DNA of 64,000 nt from an uncultured Candidatus Saccharibacteria bacterium (GTDB lineage: Bacteria; Patescibacteria; Saccharimonadia; Saccharimonadales; UBA4665): NCBI GenBank assembly GCA_946482575.1, contig CAMLRZ010000003.1:1-64000 (forward strand), given 5' to 3'. The notes under the pieces are model-generated. The model saw nothing but the letters and a program-made list of their open reading frames with translations, did not search any database and was not told the origin of the DNA. Numbering within the stretch: the stretch's first letter is position 1; each line of letters opens with the position of its first letter. The position numbers and the translations under genes were made by a program. Of the stretch, positions 43,681-53,314 are shown in pieces.

Positions 43681-44202
43681 ATGCGAGTAGCAATTGGAAC
43701 CACTAACCCTAGCAAACTAACAGCAGTCGAGAACGCCTTTAGGCAGTTCTTCCCTGCCACCGAGATTGAATTTGTCCCTGTCAAAGCAGAGTCCGGTATT
43801 AGCGATCAGCCCATGAGCGATGAAGAAACGTTTCAAGGTGCTCAGAACAGAGCAACAAACGCACTTCAGATGGTGAATGGTGCTGATTATGGTGTTGGTA
43901 TTGAGGGCGGATTGCAACAAATTGGCGAACACTGGGTGGTTGGCAATATTGCCGCTGTAGCCAAAAGCACTGGAGTTACGAGCGCTGGCGCGAGTGCACG
44001 GGTAACCGTACCTGAAAAAATCATGGCTCAAGTGCACAACGGTGCCGAGCTCAATGACGCAGTGCACCAAATTACTAGTCTTGAAGACAACGGCAAAAAA
44101 GGTGGTGTTCTTGGATTGTTATCAAAAGGAGCAGTAACGCGCTCAAGCGCATGCCACGACGCGGTACTGCTCGCCCTTTCGGGTGCTGAATCGACTATCT
44201 AA
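43681..44202 (+). CDS. yjjX: Inosine/xanthosine triphosphatase, YjjX-like
   Basis: 173 residues. IGTTNPSKLTAVENAF at the N-terminus and YGVGIEGGL in the middle are signatures of the DUF84/YjjX family, which removes ITP and XTP. Divergent from xthA with 55 bases between them; TAAGAT lies about eight bases before the ATG. It overlaps the convergent next gene by four bases. Another nucleotide-sanitising enzyme in this stretch. Confidence 0.9.
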   Translation: MRVAIGTTNPSKLTAVENAFRQFFPATEIEFVPVKAESGISDQPMSDEETFQGAQNRATNALQMVNGADYGVGIEGGLQQIGEHWVVGNIAAVAKSTGVTSAGASARVTVPEKIMAQVHNGAELNDAVHQITSLEDNGKKGGVLGLLSKGAVTRSSACHDAVLLALSGAESTI

Positions 44203-45008
44203 AGTCGGACGTGTTGGCTTAAAAAGACGGCATCATCAAGATTGGCTGCTGACGTAGACAAACATAAACCACGGACACAAACGCTTACTTCATCCTCAAC
44301 AGAAATGTCGGGGATGAGCTCGTTTGCCTTGCGTTCTCGTACGCCATCTAAGTAGGCATCAAGAGGCACCCAGCTTAAGCTTCGGTACGATTCTGATGTT
44401 TGAATAACGTCCTGGCTTTCTACCGATACTACTGTTCCAAGCATGAGTAATGGCTCATAGACGGGCACGCTTTCGCCACTTGGAAGCTCCCGGTCGGCGG
44501 CGTAACTGAAACCGCCAAGGATGGTGGCAAGTGATGCGTGAGCAAGCGGCCTGTCACTGCTTGCTAGCTCAAGCGATTGGGCGCAACCTAGCTTGCCTGC
44601 CATTAGAGCCCCAACAACGTAGGCTAGCGGCTGCTCTCTGTTGGGCACGACTTCGATGTTTGCTGAAAGTCGTTCTGCAATGCTTGGCTTTTGTGGATCA
44701 AGCGTGCTAATGCTCCAGTTTTCTAGGTGTGGTCGAGCGTCTGCTTTGGCGTCAAAAATAGCGGATGCGATTGATCTGGGTAGGCGCCCTGTTGGTGTAC
44801 TGACCACATTTGGGTGGGTAGGGTTGGAATCAGCCTTTCGTATGCCGTCAAGCACCTGTAGACCGTCCTCTGTTTCGGTTACGATAGTTAAGGATAGAAC
44901 CGTTTGCCAGTCGGTATCATGTGCAAGGCTTTCGTCAAGGCTGGCTGGCTCGCCAAAGCCGGGTAAATTTGCCTGTTCAATCTCTTGTGCTGTGTATAAT
45001 TCTGCCAT
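44199..45008 (-). CDS. Unknown soluble protein, possibly NUDIX-related
   Basis: 269 residues from the ATG at 45008. Two similar-looking parts can be seen: TVLSLTIVTETEDGLQVLDGI with TGRLPRS, and LLMLGTVVSVE with SYRSLSWVPLDAYL. The second resembles the end strands of NUDIX domains, but no complete Nudix box is present. A role in nucleotide handling is suggested only by its neighbours. It overlaps yjjX by four bases at the 3' end. Confidence 0.55.
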   Translation of the reverse strand: MAELYTAQEIEQANLPGFGEPASLDESLAHDTDWQTVLSLTIVTETEDGLQVLDGIRKADSNPTHPNVVSTPTGRLPRSIASAIFDAKADARPHLENWSISTLDPQKPSIAERLSANIEVVPNREQPLAYVVGALMAGKLGCAQSLELASSDRPLAHASLATILGGFSYAADRELPSGESVPVYEPLLMLGTVVSVESQDVIQTSESYRSLSWVPLDAYLDGVRERKANELIPDISVEDEVSVCVRGLCLSTSAANLDDAVFLSQHVRL

Positions 45009-45123
45009 AATTAATCTACGATAACACATGTTGCTTATGTTTTTGCAAACAAAATAAGAAATACGCCTGACATACATAAAAAGGTGCTTGCGCTAAGCGG
45101 CATGCTCTGCTACTTTTAGGGCA

Positions 45124-45828
45124 ATGTATAAACGCGTCTTACTCAAATTTTCGGGCGAACAACTTTCTGGTAAACATGAATTTGGCATTGATCCGGCGGT
45201 GGCGCGATCGCTTGCCGCGGAATGTAAAAAAATTGTCGAAGCCGGCTGTGAGCTGGCTTTAGTTATAGGTGGGGGCAATTTGGTGCGCGGTGCCGAGACC
45301 GCCGGCAACGGCATTAAGCGCGTTACTGCCGACCAAATGGGCATGCTGTCTACCCTGCTGAATGCCATGGCACTGACCGACATCTTTGAGAGTGAAGGCC
45401 TGCCCACGCGCTGCATGAGTAATGTGTTTGTCACGCAAGTTGCCGAGTCATACAGTTTTCGACTGGCCGAAAAGCACCTGGAGCGTGGCCGCGTCATTAT
45501 TATCGCAGGTGGTACGGGCCGACCTTACTTTACTACCGATACATCGGCGGTAAATCTGGGCTTGGAACTATGCTGCGATGTTGTTATGAAAGCCACCAAA
45601 GTGGATGGCGTGTACGATAAAGACCCGGTTAAATTCCCTGACGCCGTAAAGTTCGACAAGCTCGATTATCAGCATGCGTTAGAATCAGGCGCCATTAAAG
45701 TAATGGACAAAGCGGCGCTGGGCCTGGCCATGGAACAGCACATGCCGGTGATTGTTCTAAACGCCTTCAAAGACAGCAACGCCCTGCGAGCAATTCAGGG
45801 CGAGCCAATTGGCACTTACATTTCCTAG
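45124..45828 (+). CDS. pyrH: UMP kinase
   Basis: 234 residues, standard length. VLLKFSGEQL (phosphate loop), VIGGGNLVRG, RVIIIAGGTGRPYFTTDT and VDGVYDKDP are the conserved UMP-kinase blocks of the amino-acid kinase fold. It makes UDP for RNA and wall precursors. TACTTT sits about seven bases before the ATG, without a ribosome-binding site. Usually beside frr or tsf, neither of which is here. Confidence 0.96.
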   Translation: MYKRVLLKFSGEQLSGKHEFGIDPAVARSLAAECKKIVEAGCELALVIGGGNLVRGAETAGNGIKRVTADQMGMLSTLLNAMALTDIFESEGLPTRCMSNVFVTQVAESYSFRLAEKHLERGRVIIIAGGTGRPYFTTDTSAVNLGLELCCDVVMKATKVDGVYDKDPVKFPDAVKFDKLDYQHALESGAIKVMDKAALGLAMEQHMPVIVLNAFKDSNALRAIQGEPIGTYIS

Positions 45829-46457
45829 ATTTCGATAGATTCACCTGGTTTAAGCGAGTGATATGTGGTGCCTACTTCTTGGCATACGCCGCCAACCAAA
45901 CGGTCAATTAAGCCTTCGCCAACCTCGGAAAGAATGGCATTATGCGTTGGAAAACAGGCTTGCGGTTGTACGGCAGTCAAAAAGTCAGCCGCCTCGCTAA
46001 ACTTGAGCCACGGCGCACTCACAGGCAAAGCCAACATACGGACCGGTACATTTGGCGTCGTAAATGAATCCCCAGGGTAGTAGAAAGCGCTATTTACCAA
46101 GAGGCCGATGTTCTGATCGGCGGGCATCGATGGTCTGATTGTGGCGTGCTGACCTCCGTAAAAGGCTATGGCAAAGGGGCCGACCTGTACCGTCTGTCCC
46201 GGTTGAGCAACGGCGGTGTTTTGGCCTGCCAGGGCGTCTGCGACTTGTTGGGTGCCAAAAATCTGCACGCCTGGATTAGTCGCCACGAGTTGCGCAATAT
46301 TATTCGCATCGCAGTGATCAGCGTGAACATGGGTGATTACAATGCCGACAACCCCTGTAAGCGCATCAAGTTGCGTCCATCCACCAGGGTCAATGACTAA
46401 TCGTTTTCCCTGTTCTTCGAGCACGACGCAGGCATGCTGATATTTTGTAAGTTTCAT
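45825..46457 (-). CDS. Metallo-beta-lactamase-fold hydrolase (UlaG-like)
   Basis: 210 residues. THVHADHCD is the metal-binding HxHxDH motif; VIDPGGW, FYGGQHATI and CFPTHNAI supply further ligands. Closest in look to the UlaG/UPF0173 metal-dependent hydrolases; the substrate is unknown. Convergent with pyrH, overlapping it by four bases. Confidence 0.85.
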   Translation of the reverse strand: MKLTKYQHACVVLEEQGKRLVIDPGGWTQLDALTGVVGIVITHVHADHCDANNIAQLVATNPGVQIFGTQQVADALAGQNTAVAQPGQTVQVGPFAIAFYGGQHATIRPSMPADQNIGLLVNSAFYYPGDSFTTPNVPVRMLALPVSAPWLKFSEAADFLTAVQPQACFPTHNAILSEVGEGLIDRLVGGVCQEVGTTYHSLKPGESIEI

Positions 46458-46504
46458 GCTGTCCCTATCTTGTTAGTAACCTTACTAGGTATTGTACTGC
46501 TTTG

Positions 46505-46533
46505 TTGACTTTTTTGGCATTTTGTTGTAAAAT
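46505..46533 (+). promoter_or_regulatory. Promoter of the 222-residue exported protein
   Basis: TTGACT, 17 bases, TAAAAT. The predicted leader is about 160 bases and includes a stem at 46595-46639 (GAGACCGG / CCGGTCTC) and a short CCTC/GAGG stem overlapping the Shine-Dalgarno. Confidence 0.7.
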
Positions 46534-46699
46534 AACGTAGTATTTGTCACCCATGGGAGGCAAGCACATTTACAGAAGTATGCATTGTATATGAGAGACC
46601 GGATGCGGCGCTATAAAATGTAGCCCCACACCCGGTCTCGCAGCCAACGAGAATACGTGGAAATCCACCGTCAAGCAATACCTCTTCGAGGAGTTTTTC

Positions 46700-47368
46700 G
46701 TGGAAACCATCACCAACGAGCCGCAGCAGAACCGCCCGCAGCCCGAGATCAGCCGCCGTATGGCCATCCTGATCCTCGCGCTCCTCCTGGCAACCGTCGG
46801 CGGCACCTACGCCCTCACCAGCTGGGGCCGTTCCGCGGAGTCCTACCCGGTCTCCAACGCCACCAAGGTCGTGAAGCAGGACTGCACCAAGCCCGGCACC
46901 AAGGTCGGCGAGCTCTGCTCCTCGGTCAAGGTCGAGCACGGCGTCACCGTCACCCGCACGTACGTCACGCTGAAGTACGACGTCCCCGCCGACAAGTTCT
47001 ACAACTACCTGCAGGGCACCACCGTCCAGCTGAACTACGGCAACACCGCCACCATCAGCAACCTCTGCACCGCCGCGGCCGTCGCCACCACCAACTCGGA
47101 CCGTCCCTACGACTACGAGTACGCCACCACCAAGAAGGAGTACTGCAACCCGGCCCAGAAGGCCAAGGACGCCGGCAACTTCAAGAAGTGCGCCAGCATC
47201 CTGGACGGTCTCGCCTACGCGGCACCGGCAGCCTTCACCTGGGCCAACGTCGACGACGCCTGCGCCGTCCCCGTCCAGCCCAAGGCCAAGGAGGCCCTGG
47301 TGGACACGTCCCAGTTCCTGAACGACACGCCGTTCTACACCGACCCGTCGGCCACTCCGACCCACTGA
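46700..47368 (+). CDS. Membrane-anchored or exported Cys-rich protein, GC-rich cassette
   Basis: 222 residues from GTG 46700, with GAGGAG seven bases upstream. A hydrophobic segment (about 20-40, AILILALLLATVGGTYALT) after a basic patch acts as signal or anchor. The outside part holds seven cysteines, enough for three disulfides (a VKOR-type oxidase is encoded at 51.5 kb). No family recognised. In the first 50 codons 46 end in G or C; in the first 25 of pyrH only 9 do. It stands alone between an MBL-fold gene and tRNA-Ser. Confidence 0.7.
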   Translation: METITNEPQQNRPQPEISRRMAILILALLLATVGGTYALTSWGRSAESYPVSNATKVVKQDCTKPGTKVGELCSSVKVEHGVTVTRTYVTLKYDVPADKFYNYLQGTTVQLNYGNTATISNLCTAAAVATTNSDRPYDYEYATTKKEYCNPAQKAKDAGNFKKCASILDGLAYAAPAAFTWANVDDACAVPVQPKAKEALVDTSQFLNDTPFYTDPSATPTH

Positions 47369-47496
47369 TCCTTCCACTACGCCTGACGGCGGCCGGTCTC
47401 GGAGCATTCGCTCCCTGCCCGGCCGCCTCGGCCCGCCCCTCTTTGACTGCCCCATCCCTACAACTGCATACTTCTGTTCCACCCCAATTTGTACGC

Positions 47497-47520
47497 CCGA
47501 GCTTGTTGCTCGGTTTTTTT
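47497..47520 (+). terminator. Intrinsic terminator of the exported-protein gene
   Basis: CCGAGC TTGTT GCTCGG followed by seven T. Confidence 0.9.
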
Positions 47521-47591
47521 GTGCATAAAAAAATAAGGGATTCGGTTCTGTTTGCCAATTGATGTATGGGGATTCAAAAGATGGGGATTTC

Positions 47592-47608
47592 GAGAGATGG
47601 GGATTCGA
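47592..47608. repeat. Duplicate of tRNA-Ser 3' segment
   Basis: 17 bases (GAGAGATGGGGATTCGA) are identical to 47718-47734 inside tRNA-Ser, covering acceptor and T-arm sequence. Shorter copies of ATGGGGATT occur just before it. Such duplications mark tRNA-associated integration sites. Confidence 0.6.
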
Positions 47609-47677
47609 TTCTGTTCGAAGGAACATGCCCCCGGCATGTTCCGGCTATTCATTCGAACCCCCTACCTTTCCAAGAAA

Positions 47678-47710
47678 CTAAAAAGACCAGCTTAATGCTG
47701 ATCTTTTTAG
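47678..47710. terminator. Terminator of tRNA-Ser
   Basis: CTAAAAAGA-CAGC / GCTG-TCTTTTTAG stem with T-run, directly 3' of the tRNA on the minus strand. Confidence 0.85.
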
Positions 47711-47712
47711 TT

Positions 47713-47802
47713 TGGCGGAGAGATGGGGATTCGAACCCCAGATACGGTTGCCCGCATACACACTTTCCAGGCGTGCTCCTTCAACCACTCGGACACCTCT
47801 CC
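47713..47802 (-). tRNA. tRNA-Ser (anticodon GGA)
   Basis: 90 bases with encoded CCA. Acceptor GGAGAGG / TCTCTCC, anticodon loop CTGGAAA, long variable arm around GCGGGCAACCG, T arm GGTTCGAATCC. Reads UCC and UCU. Confidence 0.95.
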
Positions 47803-47917
47803 ATCAGGGGCGCATGATGTAAAAATCTGGCTTGTCACCATTATAAACTAAAAGTTACGTAAATTACTACGAAAAACACCTTGCCCTTAGAGCAAAATCG
47901 AGGTTACACTAAGGTAA

Positions 47918-48804
47918 ATGGCGATTATTGAATTACAGGACGTAAGTAAGCTTTTTGGCTTCGGCGACGCAACAAATGTTGCGCTCGATGAGGTTTCCCT
48001 TAATATTGACGAAGGCGAGTTCGTGGCGGTAATGGGCCCCAGCGGCTGTGGCAAGTCTACCTTGATGAATGTGATCGGCTTGCTGGATCGCCCTACGCAC
48101 GGACTATACAGTCTGCACAACCGCCCCGTTGCTCGCTTGCGGGCTACGCAGCGTGCTCGTGTTCGCCGCGACACCGTTGGTTTTGTCTTTCAGTCGTTCA
48201 ACTTGTTGCCTCGCCTGACGGTGTTGGAAAACGTTGCGCTGCCACTTGCCTACAACGGCATTGGTGCTACCACCCGTGCCAAACGAGCGCTTGATATGTT
48301 GGAGCGCGTTGGCTTACGCGATCGTGCCTACTACTACCCTAACCAGTTGAGCGGCGGCCAGGCCCAGTGCGTGGCAATTGCCCGCGCGCTCATTAACGAC
48401 CCTCGTATTATTATTGCCGACGAACCTACCGGAAACCTCGACAGCGTCAGCAGCCGGTTGGTCATGGAACTGCTCAGCGAAATTCACCGCTCTGGCAACA
48501 CCATTTTATTCGTAACGCACAACCCTGAGCTTACTCGATATGCAACTCGCACCGTGTACATGCACGATGGCGGCATTGTACATGATGAACAAACCGAAAT
48601 CGGTGAGGTTGCCCCAACCGCCCGTAAGGCGCTGTACAGCCTGTTCCGCAAAACGGTCGACGATGACCTTGCCGGTGTTTCGGCTCTTATGAAAGCGGTA
48701 CCGCACCCTAGCGACAGCCCCAAAAAGAAGCCCACCAAGTCGGCAAAAAAGACCACCACCAAGTCAAAGTCAAAGGCCAAAACCACCGCTAAAGGGAGCA
48801 AAAA

Positions 48805-48808
<4 letters not shown>
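47918..48808 (+). CDS. MacB/LolD-type ABC ATPase with Lys-rich tail
   Basis: 296 residues. Walker A GPSGCGKST, signature LSGGQAQCVAIARAL (Q-A-Q-C where Q-Q-Q-R is usual), Walker [14 protein letters not shown]. After about residue 225 comes an extension ending in a run of Lys/Ser/Thr (SPKKKPTKSAKKTT...), which may touch phospholipid or nucleic acid. TACACT at 47905-47910 ends seven bases before ATG. It drives the permease whose start overlaps its stop by four bases. Confidence 0.92.
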
Positions 48809-50040
<1,232 letters not shown>

Positions 50041-50042
50041 AA

Positions 50043-51419
50043 CTACAGATATATCGACACGATGGTTGCTGCGCCGGCAGCGGTCATCAGCAAGAATGTG
50101 ATCCAGCCAATAATGGTTACCGGTTTGCGGTTGACCCAGCGGCCCATGATCTTTTTGTTGCTACTGATAAGGATAATGAGTAACAGGATTAACGGTGCTA
50201 CCAGGCCGTTCGCCACAGCAGAATACAGCAGCGCTTTAATGGGGTCGATGCCAATAAAGTTAATGCCGAGCCCCACAAGCATCGAGATAATAATTGTGCC
50301 GTAAAAAGCGTAGGCCTGTTGCAGGTTCTGGTACAGGCCTTCTTTCCAGCGGAAGCTTTCGGCTAGTGCGTAAGAAGACGATCCAGCCAATACAGGAATA
50401 GCTAGCAAGCCGGTGCCGATCAGGCCAATCGCAAACAAAAAGTACGTAGCGTCGCCGGCAAACGGTCGCAGCGCCTCGGCGGCTTGAGCGGCGGTTTCGA
50501 TGTTAGTAATTCCCTGTTTGTACAAAATCCCACCACAGGCGGCAATAATAAAGAACATCACAATGTTGGACAGAAACATACCCGACCAGACGTCGATGCG
50601 CATGCCCCGAATGTCACTTTTGTCGGTATGACGACGCGATCGAACAGTGGTTTTACCCTGCAAAATCTGCTCTTCAACTTCTTGCGACGTTTGCCAAAAG
50701 AAAAGATAGGGCGAAATAGTAGTACCAAGCACCGCACAGACTAAAAAGATCTCGTCTTTGGTGAAGTTGAACTGCGGGATGTAGGCGTTGTGCAAAACCT
50801 CACTCCAGTTTAAGTGCGCCAAAATAGACGACGCCACATAAGAAAGCAAAATGAGGGCCAGCCATTTTAGATAGCGTGCGTACTTGCCGTAAGGAGTAAA
50901 AATCTGCAAAAGCACGCAAAATACAGCAAACCCAACTACCAAAAAGGCAAAATTGGCCTGTGGGTACAGCAGCTGAACACCTTTGGCCATAGCGCCTAGG
51001 TCGGCCCCGATATTAATAGCGTTGGCTATAAATAGTAAGAATGTACAGATGTACAAGATTTTTTTAGGAAAGAAAACCCGAATGTTGCCGGCTAGTCCCC
51101 TGCCGGTGACGATGCCAATGCGGGCACACATTTCTTGCACCACTGACATGAGTGGAAAGGTCCACACCGATAGCCATAAAAAGTGAAAGCCGAATTGAGC
51201 ACCAGTTTGCGAGTAGGTGGCGATGCCCGACGGGTCATCATCGGATGCACCAGTAGTTAAACCCGGGCCTAGTCTGTCCCAGAAACGTTTGGTTCCCCGA
51301 GCTACGCGCCCATTACGCAGCCGTGCGCCAACCTCTTCGGTAATTAATACTGTTTTAGCAAGCGTTACGGCAGGCGCTTCGGCAGTACGGGTAAGAATAT
51401 CTTTTTGTTTTTTGGCCAT
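50043..51419 (-). CDS. Nramp-family divalent metal transporter
   Basis: 458 residues, about eleven segments. The first unwound helix has ASDDDPSGIATYSQ, the Asp-Pro-Gly/Ser metal site of the family (DPSG here rather than DPGN), so it may belong to the Nramp-related Mg or Al branch or a divergent Mn/Fe branch. Convergent with the MacB-type permease gene, ending three bases from it. Confidence 0.85.
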   Translation of the reverse strand: MAKKQKDILTRTAEAPAVTLAKTVLITEEVGARLRNGRVARGTKRFWDRLGPGLTTGASDDDPSGIATYSQTGAQFGFHFLWLSVWTFPLMSVVQEMCARIGIVTGRGLAGNIRVFFPKKILYICTFLLFIANAINIGADLGAMAKGVQLLYPQANFAFLVVGFAVFCVLLQIFTPYGKYARYLKWLALILLSYVASSILAHLNWSEVLHNAYIPQFNFTKDEIFLVCAVLGTTISPYLFFWQTSQEVEEQILQGKTTVRSRRHTDKSDIRGMRIDVWSGMFLSNIVMFFIIAACGGILYKQGITNIETAAQAAEALRPFAGDATYFLFAIGLIGTGLLAIPVLAGSSSYALAESFRWKEGLYQNLQQAYAFYGTIIISMLVGLGINFIGIDPIKALLYSAVANGLVAPLILLLIILISSNKKIMGRWVNRKPVTIIGWITFLLMTAAGAATIVSIYL

Positions 51420-51456
51420 TTTTGTTGTTTAGCGTTAGCTTAATTATATACTATTT

Positions 51457-52098
51457 TTACAAAAGGTTCCCGTAATAATACCAAAAGTGTTTTAAGATAA
51501 AGGCGGCAATCAGCAGGAGCCAGAAAATAAAGATGTCCAGGTGGTGCTTGCGCACAAACACCGCAACGGGCTCCCATTTTTCGGGAATTTTGTGGAAGTT
51601 GAGCTGCACAATATAGAGCGTGGTATACCAAAAGATGCCAATAGTCATCACCCACACCACCATGCAGTATGGGCAGAGGGCGTTGATCCGATACACGCTT
51701 TGGAACATCAGCCAGTGTACAAAAGCCACACCAAAGAGCGCACCCAGTTCTAGTCCCATCCAGTACCAGCGGCGCAGTGTTTGAGCACCAGCGAATAAGG
51801 CCATGCCCGTGGCTATAACAACCGGAAACGCCACCAGGCCAATAATCGGATTAGGGAATCCAAAGGCGTGCGCTTGATCTGATGCCATTACCGATCCGCA
51901 GCTAATTACAGGGTTGAGGTCGCATGATGGCGTGTAGCTTGCGTTCTGCAGCAGCTCCAACTTTTCGTACATAATAATAAAGGAACAAATCAGCGCAATA
52001 GTTCCCGCGATCACGTAGAGCCACGGCAAAAAACGGATCAGAGTCACTTTGGTTGTAGGGCGTTTGGTAGGTTTTTTGGTTGCCAGGGCTGCTTTCAT
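51457..52098 (-). CDS. Vitamin K epoxide reductase (VKOR) family protein
   Basis: 213 residues, five segments. C59 and C67 form the loop pair (SCDLNPVISCGSV) and C142-P-Y-C145 is the active-site CxxC. VKOR homologues re-oxidise DsbA-like enzymes using quinone, and so allow disulfide formation in exported proteins. No fused thioredoxin domain. TATACT (minus strand, 52106-52111) ends seven bases before the ATG. Confidence 0.92.
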   Translation of the reverse strand: MKAALATKKPTKRPTTKVTLIRFLPWLYVIAGTIALICSFIIMYEKLELLQNASYTPSCDLNPVISCGSVMASDQAHAFGFPNPIIGLVAFPVVIATGMALFAGAQTLRRWYWMGLELGALFGVAFVHWLMFQSVYRINALCPYCMVVWVMTIGIFWYTTLYIVQLNFHKIPEKWEPVAVFVRKHHLDIFIFWLLLIAAFILKHFWYYYGNLL

Positions 52099-52133
52099 GG
52101 GTCTAAGTATACTCGTTTCTGTGCGGTCTGTCT

Positions 52134-53306
52134 TTATTGGGCGCAGTTTCCCGTCCCTACTGATGCAGTGTCGCCTTTGACGCTGTTGAGCTCTTGAATC
52201 ACCTGCGACATAGTCAGCGCATAGCCCACGTTTTCATAGGTAACCGATCGAGCAAAGACAACGCCAATAACTGCCCCGTCTTTATTGATGAGCGGCCCGC
52301 CAGAATTACCCGAAATAACATCTGCTTTGAGCGAGTAAATCTCGCGCGTCGCAGATTCTTGCCCGTAAATGTTGCGACCGGTTGCCGTAAAGGCATCAAT
52401 GGTGGCCGCTGGATCGGCGTGGAAGGTGCCACCGCCGGGATATCCCAAGACCGCTGCTTGTGTACCATCGGGAACTGTTTGTTCCACGAGCGGCAACGGC
52501 AAGCCAGCTAAATTAGTGGTGCGCAAAATAGCCAGGTCCAGATCGGGGTTGAACCAAATAACTGTTGTGCTGTGGCGTCCATTGGCGTCAATCACCTTGG
52601 GTTTGGCTACGCCGGCTACGACGTGCGCATTAGTGATAACGACGTTGGTGTCGGCTACAAAACCCGTACCTTCTACGATACCGCCGCAGCCTTCACCTTC
52701 TACTTTGACCACCGATGCCTGGTCGTTGCGCACAGCTGCCGTTAACTCGCCCATGTCGGGGATTTGTACGGCTGTTTGGTTAGGCTCGGGTTCCTCGCCA
52801 CTAAATACCTGCGGAAATCCGTTAGGAGTAATCAAGTTACCGAGCTTGGCAATTACCCGGGGCGCTTGAGGGAGCGCTTTATTTATGTGCGAAATAATGG
52901 CTGACTGCTGAATTTCCTGCTGGAGCGCTGGAAACGTGCCGGTAGAGAGTGCGCTTGAGCCCAGCCATACGGCGGCTAAAATAGCAGCGCCGCCAAATAT
53001 CGCGCCCAGCGCTTTATCTGCTTTGTTGGCACCCGAAAATTCGAGCCGTGATTTAAGTTTTACGGCAATATATTCTCCGATCGCCAAGCAAACAAACGCA
53101 CATCCTAACAGAATACTAATAGATAGCGCTGCCCGTGAGGTGGCTGTTTGAGTGCTGGGCAAGAAGGTGCTTTGCAAAGATGCTCCCAAGAATAAGCCGC
53201 CAAAAAAGCCACCCGCTGGCAACAATTGCCGGGCAAATCCTTTGTCGATGCCGCGCACAATGCCAGCAATCAGCACAATGATAATGACAATATCGAGCCA
53301 GTCCAC
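52134..53306 (-). CDS. CvpA-domain membrane serine protease (MarP-like)
   Basis: 390 residues. Residues 1-115 are a CvpA domain with four segments (WLDIVIIIVLIAGIVRGIDKGF). The protease part has the trypsin triad: His in VVITNAHVVAG, Asp in DLDLAILRT, Ser in SGNSGGPLI. This is the architecture of MarP in actinobacteria, which protects against acid and oxidative stress by cutting a wall hydrolase. Starts 8 bases after the flippase-like gene ends. Confidence 0.92.
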   Translation of the reverse strand: MDWLDIVIIIVLIAGIVRGIDKGFARQLLPAGGFFGGLFLGASLQSTFLPSTQTATSRAALSISILLGCAFVCLAIGEYIAVKLKSRLEFSGANKADKALGAIFGGAAILAAVWLGSSALSTGTFPALQQEIQQSAIISHINKALPQAPRVIAKLGNLITPNGFPQVFSGEEPEPNQTAVQIPDMGELTAAVRNDQASVVKVEGEGCGGIVEGTGFVADTNVVITNAHVVAGVAKPKVIDANGRHSTTVIWFNPDLDLAILRTTNLAGLPLPLVEQTVPDGTQAAVLGYPGGGTFHADPAATIDAFTATGRNIYGQESATREIYSLKADVISGNSGGPLINKDGAVIGVVFARSVTYENVGYALTMSQVIQELNSVKGDTASVGTGNCAQ

Positions 53307-53314
53307 TGCCGTAC

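Larger units (their letters stand above)
47369..47712. other. Region between GC-rich gene and tRNA-Ser
   Basis: No gene. From left: GC-rich hairpin 47388-47427 (GGCGGCCGG / CCGGCCGCC), a 13-base inverted-repeat end (47465-47477), an intrinsic terminator (47497-47520), repeated fragments of the tRNA-Ser 3' end (47565-47616), a large stem with inner GGAACATGCC / GGCATGTTCC (47602-47662), and the tRNA terminator. Confidence 0.7.

Noticed and set aside
46547..47626. 359-residue minus-strand and 301-residue plus-strand frames over the exported-protein gene
   Set aside because: Low-complexity shadow translations; the 46700 frame has a start with Shine-Dalgarno, a signal/anchor and sensible composition.
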